DNA of 31,307 nt, from contig CAYFFV010000022.1 of the NCBI GenBank assembly GCA_964342695.1, forward strand, positions 1 through 31,307, given 5' to 3'. The stretch's first letter is position 1. Each line of letters begins with the position of its first letter. Shown in pieces: positions 17,844 through 25,777 of the stretch. Position numbers and translations under genes: made by a program. The notes under the pieces were generated by a model that searched no databases, was not told the origin of the DNA, and was given only the letters and a program-made list of their open reading frames with translations. This DNA comes from CAYFFV01 sp964342695 (GTDB lineage: Bacteria > Acidobacteriota > Vicinamibacteria > Vicinamibacterales > UBA8438).

Positions 17844-19175
17844 CTACGAACCTAATAACATTAGGTCCAAAATACGATCAAAAGCCTGCACAATTTCGGT
17901 TCCACTTACTAACTGGGCTGGACGAAAGGTGTTCGATTCATACAAATCAATCACACCTAGACCAACCACTCTTACCGCTGAAAAATAATTTAGATGCCCA
18001 GTATCCATATCGCTAAATTCGATCTGTTCGTCCGAAGCGACCGGCAGATCGATCAATTCAAGCAAAGAATCAACTATTTCTGCAAAATCTCCACGACGTA
18101 CTTCTCGCATTGGATCAAATCGATACCCTGGGTCGACCGCCATCACACCCGCCTGGGTAACATTCAAAATCCAAACATTAGCCCAGTGATCTCTAGTATC
18201 GGTAATAATGACAGTCCCGCCATTACTATTTCTATTTAACACTTCTGAAAACGTAGCGCCGATCACAGCCGCCATTTCGCCCCTAGTCACATTTGTCTTA
18301 TCAGAAAAATCTGCTAGTTCTTCCGGTAAGTCAACCGTCCGAAGTGCACTTTTCAATCTTTCAATATTTTGTGTCGTTTCATCGCTCGGATCTAATTGAT
18401 CTACCTTTTCAAAAGCCACCAAAGCTGCTTCTAGGTCGCCCGAACCCTCATAGGATTTTGCCTGCAAGATAAAAGCTGAAGAATCAAAGGGATCTAAATC
18501 AGTCGCTATTATTGAGTATTTAAGAGCATCAGCAGTATTCCCAGCACGAAACTCAACTCGACCAAGCTCAACGTAGAGAAAAGAACTCTCGGGAGACGAC
18601 TCAATCACTCTTTGATATGCATCACGAGCATCCTCAAAAAGATCAAGATCGGATAATTCTCGAGCCTGCGCGAGTCGTTGACTTAACAAAGTAAAGCGAA
18701 GTTCCTGAACTATCCGATCAATTCCAGTAAGATTTGGCTCGACGGATAAAGCTGCTTCAAACGATTCAAGCGCACCCTCTGCATCTTCCAGCGTTAACAT
18801 CATCTCTCCATAACCTAATAACGCCGGAACGTACTCTGAATTTCTATTTACTGCTTTTTCAAAGTACTCAGATGCCACCAGGGACTCTCCTTTCGCCACA
18901 AACACCCATCCTAAGCCTACCTGTGCAGGATAGAAATCCGGTGCTGATTCTAGAATTCTTCCATATCTATCCTCTGCAGCTTCTAAATCTCCACTCTGGA
19001 GAAAGCTCCAAGCTTGTCGGTGCCGCAATCCCTCTGCAATTTCACTCAATGATTCAGGAATGTCTGGATAAACAAACTTCGGATATATAGGAGAAGTGAC
19101 AACTGGAATTCTAGAAGAACATCCGACAACCATTACAAGAACAGATACTGTCCCAACAATTCGACTACACCTCAC
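17844..19175 (-). CDS. TPR-repeat lipoprotein with C-terminal SLH-like domains
   Basis: A 443-residue predicted lipoprotein. A short signal peptide ends in the lipobox VVGC, with C19 as the lipidated residue. Several tetratricopeptide repeats occupy about residues 50-270. The C-terminal part (about 290-443) carries S-layer-homology-like units: a TRGEMAAVIG segment, one unit with DHWANVWILNV and RRGDFAEIV, and one with FSDMDTGHL, TFRPAQLVSG. SLH units usually bind peptidoglycan or its linked polymers. The start is GTG at 19175, supported by AGGAGG at 19185-19190, nine bases upstream. A periplasmic or outer-membrane-linked scaffold is inferred; no specific function can be assigned. Confidence 0.85.
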   Translation of the reverse strand: MRCSRIVGTVSVLVMVVGCSSRIPVVTSPIYPKFVYPDIPESLSEIAEGLRHRQAWSFLQSGDLEAAEDRYGRILESAPDFYPAQVGLGWVFVAKGESLVASEYFEKAVNRNSEYVPALLGYGEMMLTLEDAEGALESFEAALSVEPNLTGIDRIVQELRFTLLSQRLAQARELSDLDLFEDARDAYQRVIESSPESSFLYVELGRVEFRAGNTADALKYSIIATDLDPFDSSAFILQAKSYEGSGDLEAALVAFEKVDQLDPSDETTQNIERLKSALRTVDLPEELADFSDKTNVTRGEMAAVIGATFSEVLNRNSNGGTVIITDTRDHWANVWILNVTQAGVMAVDPGYRFDPMREVRRGDFAEIVDSLLELIDLPVASDEQIEFSDMDTGHLNYFSAVRVVGLGVIDLYESNTFRPAQLVSGTEIVQAFDRILDLMLLGS

Positions 19176-19254
19176 TTGTCACTGCCTCCTGACAGCGGAT
19201 CCAAAAACTGCGCCACAAATACTCTCTTAACTTCATATTCTTTTATGTTAGCTG

Positions 19255-19911
19255 TCACCTGATCGATTTTAGCACGTGATCCCACGGTAATACGCCTTCC
19301 CTAATTAACACAGGATCCTCTTGCGATACATCAACGATAGTAGACGGCAAAACGCCAGTCAGTGGACCCGCATCAATGACAAAATTCACAGCCGAACCAA
19401 GTTGGACATGCGCCCCACTCGCTGTTAAAGGATTCGGTTGTCCAGAAACATTTGCACTCGTAGCGGTGATCGGATAACCAAATGCCGCTGCCAAATCCGT
19501 TGGAAAAGGGTGTTTGGGAACCCTGACGGCTACAGTACCGCGACCACCAAGCAGGTCGCTATTAAAACTGGAAAGCACTGGGATCACTAAAGTAAGAGGG
19601 CCTGGCCAAAATAATTTTGCTAACTTATAGGCACATTGATTCAGTTTTCCAACCTTTTCAATTACTTGGTGTAAATCACTGGCAATTACAGGAATCGCCA
19701 TATCGGACGGGCGTTTCTTTGCATGAAATAAACGACTTACGGCATCTGCCTGTCTAGGATCAATAGCTAGACCATAAAGAGTGTCCGTAGGATAAACAAT
19801 GAGATCACCTGCAGATAACGCTTCAACCGCGTCACGAACTACGCTCGGATCAGTGGCGCCACTCTCAATCGTACGTTTGATCGGTCCCACAGAACACATC
19901 TCATTAGACAT
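19255..19911 (-). CDS. L-threonylcarbamoyladenylate synthase (TsaC/Sua5/YrdC family)
   Basis: Makes threonylcarbamoyl-AMP from threonine, bicarbonate and ATP, the first step of the universal t6A37 modification of ANN-decoding tRNAs. The 218-residue product has YPTDTLYGL at residues 40-48, the basic KKRPSDMAIPV segment at 65-75, the FWPGPLTLV stretch and TATSANVSG near the C-terminal part of the fold, all diagnostic. Its length fits a single YrdC-fold domain, without the extra C-terminal Sua5 domain. No good ribosome binding site precedes the ATG at 19911, and an ATG at residue 5 is an alternative. It lies 79 bases upstream of the lipoprotein gene. Confidence 0.92.
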   Translation of the reverse strand: MSNEMCSVGPIKRTIESGATDPSVVRDAVEALSAGDLIVYPTDTLYGLAIDPRQADAVSRLFHAKKRPSDMAIPVIASDLHQVIEKVGKLNQCAYKLAKLFWPGPLTLVIPVLSSFNSDLLGGRGTVAVRVPKHPFPTDLAAAFGYPITATSANVSGQPNPLTASGAHVQLGSAVNFVIDAGPLTGVLPSTIVDVSQEDPVLIREGVLPWDHVLKSIR

Positions 19912-19966
19912 TCAAACAAAACGGCAAAAATACCATTTTTCTAGCTGCACCACCTGACCATCAGTA

Positions 19967-19995
19967 AGTTTTACTTTTATTCCTACAGTAAAACT
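19967..19995. other. Perfect 9-base inverted repeat (hairpin or operator candidate)
   Basis: The arms AGTTTTACT (19967-19975) and AGTAAAACT (19987-19995) are perfect inverted copies around an 11-base spacer. The repeat sits in the 114-base gap between the glpX stop and the downstream TsaC/Sua5-type gene. No T-run follows on the minus strand, so a standard intrinsic terminator is not supported; a weak terminator, a leader hairpin or a protein-binding site are all open. Confidence 0.35.
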
Positions 19996-20025
19996 AACTC
20001 TTTACTATCAACATTGCTTCTTTAA

Positions 20026-21015
20026 TTAAAATCGAAGCCTCAACAGGTTACTAGAACCCTCATGAACATGTATCGTATCGATGAACTGCACCCGATGCGG
20101 ATGAGTCTGCATAATTAGAGAACTGGTCCTACTACCTTCCCCAAAGAAACGAACTCCCTTCATAAAAGTTCCATCGGTAACGCCCGTAGCGGCAAAGACA
20201 ATATTTTCACCTGAAGCTAAATCTGAGGCTCGATAGACCTTCTTTAGATCCCTTATGCCCATTTTCTTAGCACGCTCTTCCTTCTCAGGGGTATCGATCA
20301 CCAAGCGTCCAAAAATTTCACCGTTAAGACACCGCATCGCCGCCGCCGCAAGCACACCTTCCGGGGCTCCACCTGTTCCCATAGCGGCATGCACACCACT
20401 ACCAACCAAAGCCGCAGAAATCGCCGCAGACAGATCACCGTCGCCGATCAACCTAATTCGAGATCCTGCTTCTCGTATCTCTTTAATCAGTGTTTCATGA
20501 CGAGGGCGATCTAACACCACTATAACCAGGTCCTCCACAGCTCGATCTAAACATTTTGCGATTACGTTTAAGTTCTGCTTCACCGGAGCATCTATATCAA
20601 CTGCATGCTTAGAACGAGGACCAACCACCAATTTTTCCATATAAATATCTGGTGCATGCAACAGGCCTCCACGCTCAGCCGCAGCCAGAACAGCGATGGC
20701 ATTTGGAGCGCCCGTTGCACACAAATTAGTACCTTCGAGCGGATCAACAGCAATATCAATCTCTGGAAAGTCCTTAGCGTCATTTGCCGCGCCACTACCC
20801 ACCTTTTCACCAATGTACAACATCGGCGCGTGGTCCCTTTCACCTTCTCCGATGACGATACGTCCATCAATTGGAACACGATCTAGACGCGCTCTCATAG
20901 CCTCAACCGCCACATGATCGGAATGATGCCGATCACCCTTTCCCATCGTATGCGCACACGCAATGGCCGCTTTCTCTACTACATCAAGAAATGCTAATGA
21001 CAAGTCCAACTTCAT
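20026..21015 (-). CDS. glpX: Fructose-1,6-bisphosphatase class II
   Basis: Hydrolyses fructose 1,6-bisphosphate to fructose 6-phosphate in gluconeogenesis, a metal-dependent lithium-sensitive-type phosphatase. The 329-residue product has IGEGERDHAPMLYIGEKVG at residues 55-73, the metal-binding DIAVDPLEGTN at 87-97, and the downstream IGDGDLSAA and GTGGAPEG segments characteristic of GlpX. Length is normal. A GGGAGG stretch lies about 14 bases before the ATG. In some bacteria this class also acts on sedoheptulose 1,7-bisphosphate; that cannot be judged here. It lies 46 bases after the acyl-CoA dehydrogenase gene with no evident metabolic link to it. Confidence 0.95.
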   Translation of the reverse strand: MKLDLSLAFLDVVEKAAIACAHTMGKGDRHHSDHVAVEAMRARLDRVPIDGRIVIGEGERDHAPMLYIGEKVGSGAANDAKDFPEIDIAVDPLEGTNLCATGAPNAIAVLAAAERGGLLHAPDIYMEKLVVGPRSKHAVDIDAPVKQNLNVIAKCLDRAVEDLVIVVLDRPRHETLIKEIREAGSRIRLIGDGDLSAAISAALVGSGVHAAMGTGGAPEGVLAAAAMRCLNGEIFGRLVIDTPEKEERAKKMGIRDLKKVYRASDLASGENIVFAATGVTDGTFMKGVRFFGEGSRTSSLIMQTHPHRVQFIDTIHVHEGSSNLLRLRF

Positions 21016-21061
21016 TTTTTTCTCTTGCCTCCCTATCGAAAATGTACACCGCTTCCAAAAT

Positions 21062-22279
21062 CTATTCGCCCTTTATTTCTGCGCTATAAGCAGGAAGCGT
21101 GCATCTTGTTTCTTTGTCTACTCGGTAACCTAAAGCGTAATCCGCCTGCATTAACTTGTGGATCTCTCTAGTGCCTTCATAAATTACGGCACCTTTACAA
21201 TTTCGGTAAAATCGTCCTACAGGATAATCATCTGAATAACCATTTGCTCCATGAATTTGCACCGCATCGGCCGCTGCTCGCTCCGAAGCATCCGTCGCAA
21301 ACCATTTTGCCAGACCGGTTTCTCTAGTGTTACGTCTACCACTGTTCTTGAGCCATCCAGACCGCATCCATAAAAGTCGCGCAGCATGATAGTCCGATTC
21401 CATATTGGCAATCATTTCCTTCACCAATTGGTGCTCAGAAATCCGAACACCAAACGTTTTCCGTTCTTTCGCATAGGACACACTTGCATCTAAACAGGCT
21501 CTCACCAACCCAGTAGCGCCAGCAGCTACTGTGAAGCGTCCTTGATCAAGCGCAAACATTGCTATCTTAAAACCCTCTCCCTCGAGTCCTAAAAGATTTT
21601 CAGATGGGACTTCGACCTGATCCATCGAAAATGAGCCTGTATTGCCAGCCAGAATGCCCCATTTCTCCTTTATAGCAACACTTGAAAACCCTTTGAAACC
21701 ACGTTCAACAATAAAGGCACTAATGCCTGTCACATCACGTAGTTTTTTCTTTTCTAAATCACTCCAAGCAAAGACAAGAAAATGATCCGCAACCTCAGCT
21801 AATGATATCCATGTTTTTTCTCCGGAGAGAAGCCAATACCCATCCTTCTTCACTGCCACGGATTGTATACCTCTCACATCACTACCTGCCTCCGGCTCAG
21901 TCAAACCGTACCCCGCTATTTTTTCCCCCCTCGCCTGAGGAACAAGATAGCGCTGACACTGTTGATCGGTTCCCCAAGACAAAAGACTCAACGAATGAAG
22001 TCCAATATGCACTGACATAATGACTCGTAGCGACGTATCCAAAAACTCTAGTTCTTCGCAGACCAATCCCAAGCTGACGTAATCCATGCCAGCACCACCA
22101 TATTTTTCTGGCACGCAGACTCCAAGTAGCCCTAAAGAGGCCATCTGAGAAAGTACCGTCGGATCAAATCGACGTTCCCGATCAAGATCTCGAATACGAG
22201 GCGCTATCTCACGGGCACCCCAGTCCCGAACGGTTTGTTGTAGAAGAATCTGCTCTTCAGAAAAATCGAAATTAACCAT
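21062..22279 (-). CDS. Acyl-CoA dehydrogenase (FAD flavoprotein)
   Basis: Catalyses alpha,beta-dehydrogenation of an acyl-CoA in fatty acid or amino acid breakdown, passing electrons to an electron-transfer flavoprotein. The 405-residue product has the N-terminal helical domain, the signature GYGLTEPEAGSD at residues 123-134 and GEKTWIS for FAD binding, QIHGANGYSDDYPVGRFYR at 341-359, and the catalytic glutamate E368 in YEGTREIH. The glutamate in this C-terminal position is typical of short/medium-chain and glutaryl/butyryl-type enzymes. Chain-length preference cannot be set from sequence. It follows the SAM hydrolase family gene by 14 bases, so the two are probably co-transcribed. Confidence 0.93.
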   Translation of the reverse strand: MVNFDFSEEQILLQQTVRDWGAREIAPRIRDLDRERRFDPTVLSQMASLGLLGVCVPEKYGGAGMDYVSLGLVCEELEFLDTSLRVIMSVHIGLHSLSLLSWGTDQQCQRYLVPQARGEKIAGYGLTEPEAGSDVRGIQSVAVKKDGYWLLSGEKTWISLAEVADHFLVFAWSDLEKKKLRDVTGISAFIVERGFKGFSSVAIKEKWGILAGNTGSFSMDQVEVPSENLLGLEGEGFKIAMFALDQGRFTVAAGATGLVRACLDASVSYAKERKTFGVRISEHQLVKEMIANMESDYHAARLLWMRSGWLKNSGRRNTRETGLAKWFATDASERAAADAVQIHGANGYSDDYPVGRFYRNCKGAVIYEGTREIHKLMQADYALGYRVDKETRCTLPAYSAEIKGE

Positions 22280-22293
22280 ATAAACATTTACCT

Positions 22294-23094
22294 CTATAAG
22301 ACACCTGTTCTACTTACAACAACGGACAGACCGCTAGATACTCCTAGTAACTTTGCTGCACTGCTCGCATTTCCAGCTAACTCAAGGTGACCTGTGCTCC
22401 CAAACAGGCCACAAACTTCGTCTGCCGCGATATCTGCGTAAGTTTCGACAACTCGGGGAATGACAAAATCCCCCACTTCTACCTTAACAGCCCCATTTCC
22501 AGACATCTCTTTAAACACCCTAAGGCTGATGTTAGTAACTAAATTTCCGAAATGATCCACACGTACGATCGATCCTCTAATACTTTCTCCGCAAACTTCG
22601 GGAACTTCTAGTTTCAATCTGTGATAATTTTTGAAAGGACTGCCCAATTTTGAAAGCTCGATCCCTTTGGCAATCCAAGCAGCACCGGGTCCGAAACGAT
22701 CACGTCCTTCAAAGGTACGACTGACCGTATCATTAGCATAAAACCTCTCCGTTAGGTCAACCATCAGATTTGGTTCTAATTCCTGAAAAACCGAGGTAAG
22801 AACACCGTTATCAGGAGCCACAAAAAAGTAATTACCCGCTCGGGCCGCTAGTCCTCGTCGCGCCGAACCAACTCCAGGATCCACAACAACCAAAAAAATA
22901 CTCTCCGGAGGAAAATATCTGTAAGTGGCGGACAATTCTAAGCTCGCAGTCACCATATCGTGCCTAGGAATTTCGTGTGAAATATCAATAAGTTTTGCGT
23001 CAGGACAAATCGAAAGAATCGCACCTTTCATTGCCCCAACATAATGATCGCGCGTCCCAAAATCAGTTAGTAACGCTATCAATGGCTGTGACAT
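22294..23094 (-). CDS. SAM hydrolase / SAM hydroxide adenosyltransferase family protein (DUF62)
   Basis: The family, related to the fluorinase and chlorinase, splits S-adenosylmethionine with water to adenosine and methionine. The 266-residue product has TDFGTRDHYVGAMKG at residues 10-24, DISHEIPRHD at 37-46, VDPGVGSARR at 71-80 (D72 and R79 match the catalytic Asp and Arg by spacing) and APDNGVLT at 93-100. The usual FHGRD motif, whose His completes the Asp-Arg-His triad, reads FEGRD here, with Glu at residue 129. The enzyme may therefore be altered in activity. The fluorinase-specific insertion was not seen. It lies 38 bases after a methyltransferase gene and 14 bases before the acyl-CoA dehydrogenase gene. 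Confidence 0.9.
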   Translation of the reverse strand: MSQPLIALLTDFGTRDHYVGAMKGAILSICPDAKLIDISHEIPRHDMVTASLELSATYRYFPPESIFLVVVDPGVGSARRGLAARAGNYFFVAPDNGVLTSVFQELEPNLMVDLTERFYANDTVSRTFEGRDRFGPGAAWIAKGIELSKLGSPFKNYHRLKLEVPEVCGESIRGSIVRVDHFGNLVTNISLRVFKEMSGNGAVKVEVGDFVIPRVVETYADIAADEVCGLFGSTGHLELAGNASSAAKLLGVSSGLSVVVSRTGVL

Positions 23095-23132
23095 CTGCTT
23101 ACATTTCGTGAACGAACATCAAAACGAATCAA

Positions 23133-23744
23133 CTACTCTTCTTCTGGAAAAATTACAGGCCTCTTGAATAGGACCTCTCGCATCTCGTTTTTTAAGAGGA
23201 TTGATTGGCTAATAACAAAGGACGGAAAGAGATTTTCCACTGCTCTATTCGGCAAAACTATCTGTCTATGATTTTCGGAAACACGTACGGAGCGGTAACA
23301 CAGATGTTCTTCGTCAACAATCTCGTACTGAAACAGTCTTAAACCTTTAGGCTTCACCGTTCCGTGAAGAAGCATCAGAACACCACCAGGGCGAAGACTG
23401 CCCTCCAAATCGCTTACCAAGTTTTGAGCATCAACATGCTTCAAATAATCAAACGTATCCCAACATAGGACTCCATCATACCGATGTTCTCTGTTAGATA
23501 ACATGGAACGGGCTCTACTTAGCTCAACATCAGAGGGGGCTTCTTCCCGAACATACTTCGCCAAATAATCCTCGACATGTAATCTACAACCTGGAATTGT
23601 TTTAGTTAAAAAATCTACATTTTTTCCTACCGCAGGCCCAAGATCTAAAATAAAAGGATTTGTAAACCTTTTCAGAATAGAAATAAAAGCTGTCAGCGTG
23701 CGAGTGGTATTAACTCGATCTTCATCTGATGAAAAAATTGCCAT
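23133..23744 (-). CDS. Small class I SAM-dependent methyltransferase-like protein
   Basis: A 203-residue protein with the Rossmann-type methyltransferase layout: motif I ILDLGPAVGKN near residues 32-42, an acidic end of strand 2 in LHVEDYLAKY near 55-64, a motif IV-like GVLCWDTFDYL near 90-100, and LRPGGVLMLLHG near 118-129. The rest has no match I recognise, and the acceptor is unknown. It lies between the bactofilin gene and the SAM hydrolase family gene on the same strand, so it may be co-transcribed with the latter. The call as a SAM-binding fold is good; activity on any substrate is a guess. Confidence 0.75.
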   Translation of the reverse strand: MAIFSSDEDRVNTTRTLTAFISILKRFTNPFILDLGPAVGKNVDFLTKTIPGCRLHVEDYLAKYVREEAPSDVELSRARSMLSNREHRYDGVLCWDTFDYLKHVDAQNLVSDLEGSLRPGGVLMLLHGTVKPKGLRLFQYEIVDEEHLCYRSVRVSENHRQIVLPNRAVENLFPSFVISQSILLKNEMREVLFKRPVIFPEEE

Positions 23745-23806
23745 CTCGAAAGAAAAACCTTTTTCATTTAAACTCTGACATCACTGGAGCTAATGCGCAG
23801 CAGATA

Positions 23807-23831
23807 GCAGCTAACTTTGAAATGTTGCTGC
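23807..23831. other. Hairpin in the bactofilin-methyltransferase gap
   Basis: The arms GCAGCTAAC and GTTGCTGC can pair over eight bases with one bulged T and an eight-base loop. A longer flanking pair, ATCACTG at 23780-23786 with CAGTGAT at 23831-23837, could extend or compete with this fold. No T-run follows on the minus strand, so it is not a typical terminator. It lies in the 136-base gap between two minus-strand genes and could be a processing site or leader structure. Confidence 0.35.
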
Positions 23832-23880
23832 AGTGATCCAAGCATCAAAACACAAACTACTAAAAAATCATCAGGTTGTA

Positions 23881-24402
23881 CTACTTAACTACCTGAGCGG
23901 CTGGAGATGAAGGAGAAGGAGGCCGTGAGAGCTGTTTCTTCTCTTGCACTGAAGCATCCTTCCGCTGCATATCAATACTGCCTCTAAAGTGCGCCCCCTC
24001 CGCAATAGCCACTCGCGGAGCTGACAAGTCACCATCGACAAAACCATTTTCTCGAAGATGTATTTTTTCTGACGCAGTGATGTCGCCTTTTACTTTACCC
24101 ATAACAACGACCGATTTCGCAAAAATGTCCGCTGATATTTTTCCGTTCGGGCCTATTGTTAATATATTTTGATTTAACTCAATTTTACCCTCGACTTGGC
24201 CTTCAATTGTTAAATCTTCACTGCCAGTTAGTTCCCCGGTCACAATAACGGATTTTCCGATGTTGATCACCTCACGGTTTACCAAACCACGATTGCGCTG
24301 ATCAGACACCTGATCAACTATATTCTCTGGTGCAGAGTCGAGTGCTCCATCGTTTTTCGATACCGAAGGTTTTGTATCGGATGACTCCTCACGTTTCCAC
24401 AT
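23881..24402 (-). CDS. Bactofilin (polymer-forming cytoskeletal protein)
   Basis: Bactofilins form nucleotide-free filaments of right-handed beta-helix subunits and act in cell shape, polarity and cell-wall enzyme placement. The product (173 residues) has a disordered charged N-terminus, a central repeat-rich domain from about residue 45 to 150 with recurring hydrophobic-glycine units (IGKSVIVTGELTGSEDLTIEG, VEGKIEL, GKISADI, GDITASEKI), and a Pro/Ser-rich tail. ATG at 24402 (MWKREES) is preferred over the ATG at 24408 because GGAG at 24411-24414 is eight bases from the former and only two from the latter. It is divergent from the cysteine desulfurase gene. A D,D-peptidase gene is 3.5 kb away; no direct link is shown. 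Confidence 0.92.
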   Translation of the reverse strand: MWKREESSDTKPSVSKNDGALDSAPENIVDQVSDQRNRGLVNREVINIGKSVIVTGELTGSEDLTIEGQVEGKIELNQNILTIGPNGKISADIFAKSVVVMGKVKGDITASEKIHLRENGFVDGDLSAPRVAIAEGAHFRGSIDMQRKDASVQEKKQLSRPPSPSSPAAQVVK

Positions 24403-24560
24403 CGCCATATCTCCAGTCTCAATTAAGAACAGGAATCCAACAGACTGTCCGAATAAAGTGACCTAAATCTACAATTCACGAGTATACGAGCATGCCGCAA
24501 ACCCTGTCTAGCCTTTCAAACCGAATCACTGATCGAGACTAATGATAATATCCAGATATT
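24403..24560. promoter_or_regulatory. Divergent intergenic region between bactofilin and cysteine desulfurase genes
   Basis: About 158 bases between two divergent starts, so promoters for both directions are expected. On the plus strand a GATAAT hexamer (24544-24549) lies 11 bases before the GTG start of the desulfurase gene. On the minus strand only the GGAG ribosome binding site of the bactofilin gene is clear. No tRNA-like or riboswitch-like structure was seen. Confidence 0.35.
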
Positions 24561-25721
24561 GTGAGAATATATTTTGACCATAACGCGACCACACCAATGG
24601 CTGAGGCAGTAACTGAAACAATCTTGGCCACTATGAAGAATCATTTTGGAAACGCCTCAAGTGTTCACTCTTTCGGTCAGACTGCAAAATCGATAATAGA
24701 TGCCGCGCGTGGAAAAGTCGCAGACCTCATCGGAGCGACACCACAGGAAATCGTTTTTACAAGTGGCGGAACTGAATCAAATAACCTGGCTCTCCGCGGA
24801 GTGACTGGCAGAATATCAACGAAGAAGAGGCGCATCATCGTAAGTGCAATAGAACACGAGGCAGTCTTAAAGACTGTCAAAGACCTTGACGAACAGCGCT
24901 GGAGTATTTCCTTAGTCCCCGCTGATAGTGACGGACTCATCCTTCCGGAAGAACTGGAAAAAATGATTACCTCCGACACTGCTCTTGTCTCAGTCATGCA
25001 CGCAAACAATGAGATCGGAACGATTCAACCCATCAAGCAACTAGCAGAAATCGCACATAATCACGGAGCACTCTTTCATGTTGACGCTGTTCAATCGGCA
25101 GGAAAGCTTCCAATCTCCGTTAAGACACTTGGAGTCGACCTTCTTTCACTCTCTGCACATAAATTCAACGGACCAAAAGGTGTAGGTGCCCTTTGGATTA
25201 AAAGAGGGCTCCGACTCTCTCCTCACAATACTGGAGGAAGACAAGAGCGTAGTCGACGAGCAGGAACAGAAAATGTTCCGGCACTCTCTGGTTTTGGCGT
25301 TGCAGCGGATATAGCCAAACAAAAGCTTGTTGAACACAGCAAAACAATAGGTAATTTACGCGACCGCCTAGAGTCAGGCATACTCTCCGCAGTCTCTGGT
25401 ACGGTAGTGAATGGAACTGAGAAACAGCGGATTGCGAATACGACAAACATCAGTTTTGACCGTATTGAAGCAGAATCTTTGCTAATCGCGCTTGACCTTG
25501 AGGGCATCGCTGTCTCTACGGGTTCCGCCTGCTCTTCTGGCACCTTAGAACCGTCGCACGTACTAAAAGCTATGGGCTTATCGCCCCACCGAACGCAGAG
25601 CTCAATCCGCTTTAGCTTGGGGCTTGGGAACAGCCAGAAACACATTGACCACGCCGTAGAAATCATGCCTCGCGTCGTCGACAGGCTTCGCCGGCTATCT
25701 TTTTCCGGCCTTCGACAATAA
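24561..25721 (+). CDS. Cysteine desulfurase, NifS/IscS family
   Basis: A PLP enzyme that takes sulfur from cysteine as an enzyme persulfide and hands it to acceptors for iron-sulfur clusters or thio-modified tRNA. The 386-residue product has FDHNATTP at residues 5-12, the TSGGTESNN segment, the PLP lysine K201 in SAHKFNGPKG, and the active-site cysteine C324 in STGSACSSG. The start is a GTG, fixed by a TAA in frame 15 bases earlier; no Shine-Dalgarno sequence is seen. It is followed 56 bases later by mnmA on the same strand, which suggests service to tRNA 2-thiolation; no iscU, iscA or hscAB is present, so a role in general cluster assembly is not supported by context. Confidence 0.94.
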   Translation: MRIYFDHNATTPMAEAVTETILATMKNHFGNASSVHSFGQTAKSIIDAARGKVADLIGATPQEIVFTSGGTESNNLALRGVTGRISTKKRRIIVSAIEHEAVLKTVKDLDEQRWSISLVPADSDGLILPEELEKMITSDTALVSVMHANNEIGTIQPIKQLAEIAHNHGALFHVDAVQSAGKLPISVKTLGVDLLSLSAHKFNGPKGVGALWIKRGLRLSPHNTGGRQERSRRAGTENVPALSGFGVAADIAKQKLVEHSKTIGNLRDRLESGILSAVSGTVVNGTEKQRIANTTNISFDRIEAESLLIALDLEGIAVSTGSACSSGTLEPSHVLKAMGLSPHRTQSSIRFSLGLGNSQKHIDHAVEIMPRVVDRLRRLSFSGLRQ

Positions 25722-25777
25722 AGATAGATTCAAATATATCTCGTTGATTTTATGAACGTTATAAACTCTATGCTTAT

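Noticed and set aside
25690..25711. GCCGG/CCGGC hairpin at the end of the cysteine desulfurase gene
   Set aside because: It lies inside the coding region, has only five paired bases, and no T-run follows the second arm.
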